This document shows, piece by piece, positions 6,996-12,334 of a DNA stretch of 12,334 nt. This stretch comes from JAVKSL01 sp039583695. Lineage in GTDB: Bacteria; Actinomycetota; Acidimicrobiia; Acidimicrobiales; JAJPHD01. Positions within the stretch are counted from its first letter, which is position 1. Every line of letters begins with the position of its first letter. Made by a program: the position numbers and the translations under genes. The notes under the pieces were generated by a model, which was given only the letters and a program-made list of their open reading frames with translations, was not told the DNA's origin and ran no database searches. The DNA lies in NCBI GenBank assembly GCA_039583695.1, contig JAVKSL010000079.1:1-12334 (forward strand), in the 5' to 3' direction.

Positions 6996-7197
6996 CATGT
7001 CCGTGGCTGACTATGCGGCGCTGGGTGTCCGACGGCTAAGCGTGGGCGGCGTTCTGGCCATGGTCGCGTGGGCAGGGGTTATCCAAGCGGCATCCCGTCT
7101 GGCCGAGGCCGGAAGCTTCGGCGGTCTTGCCGCAGCCCGGCCCGGGGTCGACCTCAACGCCCTGTTCAAAGAGGACATGGCCCACCGCCCGCACTGA
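6925..7197 (+). pseudogene. C-terminal fragment of an isocitrate lyase/PEP mutase family protein
   Basis: From about 6925 (open frame; possible GTG at 6955) to TGA 7197 the sequence is typical of the last 85 or so residues of the family: VAPKPVNVVVAGGD, LGVRRLSVGG, VDLNALF. The catalytic part of the barrel (with the conserved KKCG-type loop and metal ligands) is missing; an in-frame TGA at 6922-6924 closes it upstream. It cannot be an enzyme by itself. It lies in a different frame from the truncated SRPBCC gene and overlaps its random tail, marking a recombination or deletion junction near 6888-6925. Confidence 0.7.
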
Positions 7198-7577
7198 TGC
7201 CGGTGCGACCAGGTCCACCCTCGCAGTAGAGGAACCCAAAACGATTCCCACAAGGAACGGCGTGCTGGCGTTGCTACCGCAGGCCGGGCTCTGTGGTGCC
7301 CCCGACGCGGGAGCGTCCCGCAAGTTCCGTCCGGTGAAGAATTCCCGCAGCGTCCCCTATACGGCGACACGGAGGACGTCAGCCCAGCTGTCGCCCAACG
7401 TCCCTCGACCCGCGGCAGGCCGGACCTCTGCCCGACCAGTTCAACCGACATCTCCCCTGCGACGGCCGGCTGGGGACAGCTGCGCCGCGGCCCGGATATG
7501 CCTTCTCGGACCGCTCGCGCCGACAAATCATCGGCCCTGAAGACTGACGCCCATAGGATGAGGTTGAGTAGCGCAAG

Positions 7578-7608
7578 TGCATAGGCATGCCCTGTGCATG
7601 CCTATGCA
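7578..7608. repeat. Perfect 12-bp inverted repeat
   Basis: TGCATAGGCATG (7578-7589) and CATGCCTATGCA (7597-7608) are exact reverse complements around a 7-nt loop. AAGTGC (7575-7580) and GCACTT (7609-7614) give a further outer pairing after a small bulge. No T-run follows. It may be a protein-binding or recombination site; its function is unknown. Confidence 0.55.
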
Positions 7609-7735
7609 GCACTTCCCTGGCGGCCACCTTGGGACGCGACAGCCCAGCGTATGGGCCGCTCGCGTCCGCGCCACCCTGCATAGGGCTGCGTACGCAAGGG
7701 CTGAGTAAGTCCCCACAAACTGTCCCCACAAACGC

Positions 7736-7768
7736 AAAAGCCGCCGACGAAACATGCTGGTCAGCGGC
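7736..7768 (-). terminator. Possible intrinsic terminator on the minus strand
   Basis: On the minus strand GCCGCTGAC (7768-7760) pairs with GTCGGCGGC (7748-7740), nine positions with one mismatch, followed by TTTT (7739-7736). It could end the VOC operon, although it lies about 255 bases after that operon's stop. Confidence 0.4.
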
Positions 7769-8022
7769 CTGTGCGTATGCAAAGTGGCGCGCAAGTCCAG
7801 AGCTATTAGTTTAGTGGCGGGGGTTCAGGACCATCGGGCGACCATCGGGTTACCAACCCGACGAAACCGCTGGTCACCGGCGTTGCCCTATGCAGCCGCA
7901 CGGGCGGCTGCCCTACTCAATCCATGGCGTCGACGCACAAGGCCCGAGAAACTCGAATGAGGGGTCGTGCCTTCGGCCCGAAGGTGCAGACCTCCGGAGG
8001 ATCCGACCGGGGGTTGCGGCGG

Positions 8023-8466
8023 TCAGTGTTCGGGCCAGGGGGATACCGTCTCGCACCCGTACTCCTCGGGTGCGACGTCTCGCACCGTCTGGCAGAACTG
8101 CCAACGATGTCCGGCGAGGTCTTCGAAAGTGCAGTCCCGCTCGCCGTACTCCCGGTCGGTCGGCGGCTCCAGCACTCGGGCCCCCCGAGCACGAGCCCGC
8201 TCGAAGTGGGCGTCCACGTCCTCGACCCGTACCCTCACCTCATGCGTCACGACGCCGGCGTGCGGCGGTCGGCGCCCGCCTCCGACGTCGGCCACGATCA
8301 TCGCACCGTCGGCGCCGATGCCCATCTGGGCGCGGTGGCTCTCGCCGATCCGGGTCCGCTCGACGAAGCCGAACATGGTGGTCAACCACTCCACCGCGGC
8401 CCGCACGTCCGGGTAGACGAGGACTGGGACGACGGTGGCCGACGGGACCGACCGGTTACGCCGCAT
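8023..8466 (-). CDS. VOC superfamily protein (glyoxalase/bleomycin-resistance fold), single domain
   Basis: The product is 147 residues. The paired beta-alpha-beta-beta-beta units of the VOC fold are visible: VVPVLVYPDVRAAVEWLTTMFGF at the start, HEVRVRVEDVDAHFERARARGARVLEPP in the middle and the closing FEDLAGHRWQF. The last motif has Gln where metal-dependent members often have Glu, so an active metal centre is uncertain. I chose ATG 8466 because it shares its A with the upstream stop (TGATG), which indicates coupling; the longer frame to 8571 lies inside the preceding gene. It is the second gene of a minus-strand operon. The function could be binding of a small compound or a lyase/dioxygenase reaction; no substrate can be named. 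Confidence 0.87.
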   Translation of the reverse strand: MRRNRSVPSATVVPVLVYPDVRAAVEWLTTMFGFVERTRIGESHRAQMGIGADGAMIVADVGGGRRPPHAGVVTHEVRVRVEDVDAHFERARARGARVLEPPTDREYGERDCTFEDLAGHRWQFCQTVRDVAPEEYGCETVSPWPEH

Positions 8467-9371
8467 CACGGCGTGTTGTCTTCTGGAGTCGTCGGCGGGG
8501 GCCACGCCGATAGCGGCTTTCCGATCTCCCAGTGATGACCGAACGGATCGACCACCCGGCCGAGCAACCATCCGTGGGCATTCTCTACGGGGTAGACCTT
8601 CTCGGCTCCCGCCGCCACGGCACGGTCCATGACCGAGACCGGGTCGTCGACCACGAGCAGCATCCGCTCGCTCGCCCCGCCGAGGCTCTCGGGGCTGAAG
8701 TTGTGGTGCTCGGGCGACTCGTCCTCCACCCAGAACCGGGTCTCGCCAACCGCCAGCTGGGCGACGACCTCCTCGTTCTCCGCGTCGCCCCCGACGCGGA
8801 ACACCTGCTCCGCGCCGAACACCCTCTTGTAGAACGCGACCGCCTCCCGGCCGCGCCGCACCGACAGCTGCACCTGGACCCCCGGCGAAGCCGGCTCAGG
8901 CATCGCCCTGGCTGCACCGCCTGGGTTCGCACCGTCGGAGGCGATCGTGGCGAACTCCCACTGGTGGCCCTCGGGGTCGAGGGCGGCGTAGCTGCGCAGC
9001 GCCCACGGCTGATCCGTCGGGGCGCTCAGGATGATGGCGCCTGCCTGCTCGGCCCGGCGGTGATGGGCGTCCACCTGGTCGACGACGACCGTGACGGCAT
9101 GCGTCAGCCACGGCCAGCCCGCTCCGCTCGCCTCCTCGAAGCGCGGTGCCCGCTCCCTCATCCACCGCTTGATCTCGTCGCCGTGGCCCGAGACCATCAC
9201 CGTCCCGCCGTCGGGGCCGTCGAGGCGGGCCGTGAAGTCGCCGTCGCCACGGTCGAAACGCCTCCGCTCGGTGAACCCGAACGCCCGGCCGAGCCACGCC
9301 ACCGCAGCGGCAGGGTCCCGGTAGCGCAAGTGCGGGCAGATCCTCGGATGGCCATCTTCATGCGCCGGCAT
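8466..9371 (-). CDS. Two-domain VOC superfamily protein (glyoxalase-like plus PhnB-like)
   Basis: The product is 301 residues made of two VOC modules. The first (about 12-142) begins PHLRYRDPAAAVAWLGRAFGF and closes with LDPEGHQWEF. The second (about 165-288) has the PhnB-like pattern VQLSVRRGREAVAFYKRVFGA and closes with VVDPFGHHWEIGKP. Both closing motifs keep the Glu that often binds metal. A linker of about 20 residues rich in Pro, Ala and Gly joins them. AGGGAG lies about 10 bases before ATG 9371. It is the first gene of the operon and is divergent from a TetR regulator 54 bases away, its likely regulator. The substrate is unknown; a tandem VOC could form its own intramolecular binding cleft. 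Confidence 0.87.
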   Translation of the reverse strand: MPAHEDGHPRICPHLRYRDPAAAVAWLGRAFGFTERRRFDRGDGDFTARLDGPDGGTVMVSGHGDEIKRWMRERAPRFEEASGAGWPWLTHAVTVVVDQVDAHHRRAEQAGAIILSAPTDQPWALRSYAALDPEGHQWEFATIASDGANPGGAARAMPEPASPGVQVQLSVRRGREAVAFYKRVFGAEQVFRVGGDAENEEVVAQLAVGETRFWVEDESPEHHNFSPESLGGASERMLLVVDDPVSVMDRAVAAGAEKVYPVENAHGWLLGRVVDPFGHHWEIGKPLSAWPPPTTPEDNTP

Positions 9372-9425
9372 CGTCCAGCTGCTCCCTGCTCTCGAGAGAT
9401 GCGATATGGCTCTAGCCTAGTGAAT
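9372..9425. promoter_or_regulatory. Divergent TetR/VOC promoter region
   Basis: Only 54 bases separate the two divergent starts, so the promoters must be close or overlapping. CTCTCGAGAG (9389-9398) is a perfect palindrome and could be part of the TetR operator. TAGCCT (9413-9418) is a TANNNT-type -10 ending 7 bases before the TetR ATG, suggesting a leaderless transcript. No clear -35 is seen. Confidence 0.4.
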
Positions 9426-10136
9426 ATGGTCTCGGACGCAAGCCCCCAAGCGCCGCCGCTGCGGCCGTCCCGCCCCTACCGGTCACCCAAACGCCAGGCC
9501 CAAGCCCGTCGCACCCGGGAGCGGATCCTCGCGGCCGCCAGTGAGGTGTTCCGTGCCGGCGGCTATGCCGGCACCACCATGGCCGCGATCGCTGCCGCGG
9601 CCGGCGTCTCGGTCCCTGCGGTCGAGCTCGCCTTCGGGACCAAGGCGGCGTTGCTCAAGGCGGCCATCGACGTCGCCATCGCCGGTGACGACGAGCCGGT
9701 CCCGGTGCTCGAACGGCCCTGGGCCACCCGAGCGCAGGCAGCCACCACTGCCGAGGAGTTCCTCGGCGTCGTCGCCGAGATCCTGGTCGTCGCAGCCCAG
9801 CGCTCCGATGCCCTCGTCCTGGCCGCCTTCGAGGCCGCTCGCAGCGACCAACGCCTCGCCCCGATCGCCGACCAGCTGACGACCCAGCGGGCGATCACCG
9901 CCGCCTGGATCGTCGACGGGCTGTCCACCCGCGTGCCGCTCCGCCCCGGGATCGACCGCGCGCACGCCATCGACGTCGTCTGGCTGCTCATGGAGCCCGC
10001 CGTGTTCGACCGGCTCATCACCGACCGCGGATGGACCCCGGAACGCTTCGGCACATGGTTCGCCGACAGTGCCCTCCGGCTGCTGACCGTGCACTCCGAC
10101 AACCAACCAGGGCCAGCCGAGAAGCCGGACCGATAG
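9426..10136 (+). CDS. TetR-family transcriptional regulator
   Basis: The product is 236 residues, within the usual 190-240. The N-terminal DNA-binding domain is clear: TRERILAAASEVFRAGGYAGTTMAAIAAAAGVS (30-62), then VPAVELAFGTKAALLKAAI (63-81). Where most relatives have a Tyr near the end of the recognition helix (VYxHF), this one has VELAF. The C-terminal ligand domain is helical and unremarkable, with a last helix that includes WFADSALRLL. An Arg/Pro-rich N-terminal extension of about 25 residues precedes the domain. ATG 9426 follows a -10-like TAGCCT by 7 bases; the frame is open further upstream but only as antisense of the VOC gene. It probably represses the divergent VOC operon and itself. 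Confidence 0.9.
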   Translation: MVSDASPQAPPLRPSRPYRSPKRQAQARRTRERILAAASEVFRAGGYAGTTMAAIAAAAGVSVPAVELAFGTKAALLKAAIDVAIAGDDEPVPVLERPWATRAQAATTAEEFLGVVAEILVVAAQRSDALVLAAFEAARSDQRLAPIADQLTTQRAITAAWIVDGLSTRVPLRPGIDRAHAIDVVWLLMEPAVFDRLITDRGWTPERFGTWFADSALRLLTVHSDNQPGPAEKPDR

Positions 10137-10169
10137 CTTCCCCAGAAGGTTCAGTGCTGTGATCTCGAG

Positions 10170-10553
10170 TCAGTCGGGCCCGGGTTGGGCGAGACCGGCT
10201 TGGATGTCGCGGGTGATCGCGCCAAGCTCTCCCGAGGCGAGGAGCCCGGGCCCGAGCGGGCCTGAGCGGTCGTCGCCGACGGGCGGGAGCGATCGCAAGG
10301 CGGCCCGGACCTCTGCCGGCATGTGGGTGAGCTGCCAGCCGATCTCGTCTTCGAGGGTTTCTGCTCGATCGGGGGCAGCCAGCCTGGCGGCTTTGGCCGC
10401 ATACGCGGGGGCGCCTAGTGCGTGCGCTCCCACGTGGCACACCGCTACCGCTTGACCGGCGGCTCGGGCCGCGGCCAATGCGGCCGGAGCCTTCACATCA
10501 CCAATAGCGACGCCACCGACGAACCGGCGGCGTGTGGGTGCCGAGAAGGCCAT
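10170..10553 (-). pseudogene. C-terminal part of an Imm-5-like putative immunity protein, cut by the IS
   Basis: The frame is open from inside the IS (ATG 10553) to TGA 10170-10172, giving 127 residues. From about 10532 it reads like the second half of proteins annotated as putative immunity protein (Imm-5-like alpha-helical family): KAPAALAAARAAGQAVAVCH, then VGAHALGAPAYAAKAA and IGWQLTHMPAEVRAALRSLP. The first seven residues (MAFSAPT) are encoded by the IS end. The family's N-terminal half is missing, and it is not found beyond the right end of the IS, so insertion was followed by deletion or rearrangement. Immunity function is a family label; no toxin gene is seen here. It converges with the TetR gene with 33 bases between them. 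Confidence 0.65.
10533..10544 (+). repeat. Left terminal inverted repeat of the IS
   Basis: TGTGGGTGCCGA matches the reverse complement of 11723-11734 exactly; similarity stays partial for a few more bases (GAA against AAA). Confidence 0.6.
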
Positions 10554-10562
10554 CCATCGGCT

Positions 10563-11687
10563 GTGAGCTGCACTTTGACGGCTGGACCCGGGCGCGGCGA
10601 ACATCCGGTAGAGACCCTCTCGTTCCTCTACCGCGCGTTTTGCCGCGTGCTTCAGCTCATCCAGCTCATCGGTCGCAGTGGCACCGACCTCGCCATCGAG
10701 GTCGTCATGCTGCGCCACGAAGTGGCGGTGCTTCGACGCCAGGTGCACCGCCCAGCACCCGAGCCCGCAGATCGAGCGGTGCTGGCGGGACTCGCACGAC
10801 TGCTCAAGCGCCAGCGTCTCGGACACCTCTTCGTCCAATCGGCAACCCTGGTGCGCTGGCACCAAGACCTCGTCGCCAAGCGCTGAACCTACCCGCACGG
10901 CCGGCCCGGTCGACCAACCATCCCGAAGGGAACCACCGCCTTGGTGCTCCGGTTGGCGAAGCAGAACCCCCAGTGGGGCTACCGCCGCATCCACGGTGAG
11001 CTCGCCACCATGGGCGTCGTCATCGCCGCCTCGAGCGTGTGGGCCATCCTGAAGCGCCACGGCATTGAGCCGTCACCGTCCAGGTCGGGACCGACCTGGG
11101 CGGAGCTCCTTGCCACCCAGGCCAGGGGCTGATGGCGTGCGACTTGGTCCACGTCGACACCATTCTCCTCCCCAGGCTCTACGTCCTCGTGTTCATCCAC
11201 CACCACACACGTCTCGTGCGGATCGCCCGCATCACGTCGAACCCGGTCACTACTTGGGTGACCCAGCAGGCCCGGAACCTCTCGATGGAGCTCGCCGAGC
11301 AGGCAAGCGCGATCAAGTTCCTCATCCGCGACCGCGACAGCAAGTTCACCGCCTCCTTCGACGCCGTCTTCGCCGCAGAGGGCGCCAGGATCATCAAGAG
11401 CGCGGTCCGGGCACCCCGGGCCAACGCCATCTGTGAGCGCCCAATCGGCACCATCCGGCGCGAATGCCTCGACCGGATGCTCATCCTCGCCCGCCGCCAC
11501 CTCGAAGCAGTCCTTGCCGACTACGTCGAGCATTACAACGCGCACCGGCCCCACCGGTCCCTCGGCCAACGACCGCCCGCACATTCCGATGCGACACCTC
11601 CCACCATCGGCGACGCTCACGCCGCCAGGCTGCGAAGGGGCGACCGTCTGGGTGGCCCCATCCACCCAGTACCAGATGGTGGCCTGA
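10563..11687 (+). pseudogene. Broken DDE (integrase-core) transposase
   Basis: The pieces together make about 370 residues of a well-known transposase type. First come LRHEVAVLRRQVHRP and a helix-turn-helix region, then WGYRRIHGEL, then the catalytic core with Asp in HVDT, Asp in RDRDSKF and Glu in NAICERPIG, and finally the conserved EHYNAHRPHRSLGQRPP. Three lesions are seen. TGA at 10884-10886 replaces the Trp codon expected before TYPHGRPG. One base is missing near 11125-11131, between TQARG and LMACD. One base is extra near 11661-11667, after which the usual end YQMVA and TGA 11687 are read. The start is uncertain (GTG 10563 or TTG 10575). Self-transposition is not expected. Confidence 0.82.
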
Positions 11688-11722
11688 GCCGGGCGGACGG
11701 AGTCCTCGCCACCCACAGGTTT

Positions 11723-11734
11723 TCGGCACCCACA
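11723..11734 (-). repeat. Right terminal inverted repeat of the IS
   Basis: TCGGCACCCACA, the mirror of the left end. A second CACCCACA lies just inside (11709-11716), and ACAGGTT (11715-11721) pairs with AACCTGT (11743-11749) across the boundary, a small hairpin spanning the end. Confidence 0.55.
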
Positions 11735-11841
11735 AGGTCGCGAACCTGTCGAGTGTCGTTACAAGCGGCTGGTTTAACCGGTGCCTGTTCCGGCGATAGT
11801 AAGGAGAACGGAAGAGACGCCCACTACGAGGAGGAGATGCG

Positions 11842-12243
11842 ATGCCGAAAGTGATCAAGGGGAATGCGGGGCGAAAGCCGCCGGAGCCGTCAGCGGATCA
11901 CTCGGACATCGACGATTGGTGTCGGCGCCTCATGCCTGATCTCCAGCCCATCATCAAGGATTTGGACGAGTTGATCCGGGCGACGCTTCCCGACCTGCAG
12001 TATTCCGTCCATCGGAAGCGTGGGTACTACGGGACCGCCGAACTCGGGTGGCTCATCGAGCTGGCCCCCTATGACGTCTCGGCGAACGTCGTCTTCCTCG
12101 GCGGGGCCGACTTTGCATCCCCACCGCCACTCGGAAGTACCGACCGGACTCGATACGTCAAGGTGAAGAGCTTGGAGAACGTGCGGCAACCGGAGCTGCA
12201 GAAGTGGATCGAGCAGGCGGGACGGACGCCGGGTTGGAAGTAA
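11842..12243 (+). CDS. DUF1801 (YdhG-like) family protein
   Basis: The product is 133 residues, typical for this small family. The middle has the expected helix and strand pattern (LDELIRATLPDLQYSVHRKRGYYG, then GWLIELAPYDVSANVVFLGG). The end has the signature RYVKVKSLENVRQPELQKWIEQA that marks DUF1801. The biochemical role is unknown. ATG 11842 follows GAGGAGGAG with good spacing; the frame is open upstream only through the IS flank. It stands alone, 107 bases after the IS end, and could be read from a promoter in that gap, but none is clear. The following 91 bases to the window end show no gene. Confidence 0.82.
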   Translation: MPKVIKGNAGRKPPEPSADHSDIDDWCRRLMPDLQPIIKDLDELIRATLPDLQYSVHRKRGYYGTAELGWLIELAPYDVSANVVFLGGADFASPPPLGSTDRTRYVKVKSLENVRQPELQKWIEQAGRTPGWK

Positions 12244-12334
12244 GCGTCGCCCTCGCGGGATGTTGCCGGCCAAGCTGGGTGATCGTCTGCGGACACTCAG
12301 GATGATCGCCATGAGAGATGGGTCAAGGGGCACT

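Larger units (their letters stand above)
7198..8022. other. Gene-free stretch with hairpins and short tandem repeats
   Basis: No open frame here has a convincing protein-like composition or a family signature. Visible structures are a 6-bp hairpin GCGGGA/TCCCGC (7307-7321), the long hairpin at 7578-7608, a direct repeat GTCCCCACAAAC (7709-7720 and 7722-7733), a possible minus-strand terminator (7736-7768), a tandem GACCATCGGG (7829-7838 and 7840-7849) and TCGGGTT/AACCCGA (7845-7861). It may be the scar of several deletions. Confidence 0.5.
10533..11734 (+). mobile_element. Degraded insertion sequence with DDE (rve) transposase
   Basis: The ends TGTGGGTGCCGA (10533-10544) and TCGGCACCCACA (11723-11734) are exact inverted repeats enclosing 1202 bases, which hold one transposase gene in plus orientation. 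Size, a TGT start and a single rve-type gene fit an IS481-like or related IS3-group element; the exact family cannot be fixed. No direct target repeat is seen next to the ends (flanks CGGCG and AGGTC), consistent with later rearrangement. Confidence 0.7.

Noticed and set aside
7700..7870. tRNA gene or attachment site remnant
   Set aside because: No cloverleaf, T-loop or acceptor pairing could be built.
7569..9333. Shared 12-mer TAGCGCAAGTGC at 7569 and 9322
   Set aside because: The second copy is coding sequence of the VOC gene (LRYR region) and no longer similarity surrounds the first; probably chance.
8532..9425. Upstream extension of the TetR frame by 298 codons
   Set aside because: It is antisense to the two-domain VOC gene; the TetR domain begins normally after ATG 9426.
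10554..11060. Minus-strand extension of the Imm-5-like frame through the IS
   Set aside because: It is antisense to the transposase; only the part left of 10532 matches the immunity-like family.
1..12334. CRISPR array, rRNA or replication origin
   Set aside because: No regularly spaced repeats, no rRNA-like conserved blocks and no DnaA-box cluster were seen.

Overview
The window is GC-rich with strongly G/C third codon positions. Together with likely leaderless promoters and its gene families (MerR, ArsR plus SRPBCC, GNAT, double VOC proteins, Imm-5-like, DUF1801), this suggests an actinomycete or another high-GC soil/aquatic actinobacterium. I cannot place it more precisely. It is accessory DNA: small intact genes alternate with clearly broken ones.

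Layout. Positions 1-460 hold the possible tail of an unknown gene and two hairpins. A MerR-type promoter (461-491) precedes a small cysteine-containing membrane protein (499-1008), which overlaps a GNAT acetyltransferase (1001-1462). Next come a possible frameshifted gene (1535-1794) and, on the minus strand, an ankyrin-repeat protein with a C-terminal SnoaL/NTF2-like domain, interrupted by three frameshifts (3893 to 1944). Diverging from it is a two-gene operon: a PhyH-type Fe(II)/2-oxoglutarate dioxygenase (4191-4994) translationally coupled to an APH-fold kinase (4994-5965). Its leader carries a strong hairpin and a 9-nt perfect complement of the Shine-Dalgarno sequence.

A second copy of the MerR-type operator overlaps the end of the kinase gene and precedes a degraded MerR regulator (6001-6183). 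An intact ArsR repressor with its own promoter/operator (6395-6750) follows. Its usual partner, an SRPBCC protein, is cut after about 47 residues and joined to the C-terminal tail of an isocitrate lyase/PEP mutase family protein (to 7197). Positions 7198-8022 show no gene, only hairpins and short repeats.

A minus-strand operon of two coupled VOC-superfamily proteins (9371 to 8023) diverges from a TetR regulator (9426-10136). The right part is an IS element (about 10533-11734, inverted repeats beginning TGTGGGTGCCGA) whose DDE transposase is broken by a stop and two frameshifts. It removes the 5' half of an Imm-5-like gene (10170-10532, minus). A DUF1801 protein (11842-12243) follows, and I see nothing definite in 12244-12334.

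The most interesting points are the structured leader of the PhyH-APH operon, the two matching MerR operators left with only a dead regulator, and the local concentration of broken genes beside perfectly intact ones. No complete new defence or biosynthetic system can be demonstrated from this sequence alone.
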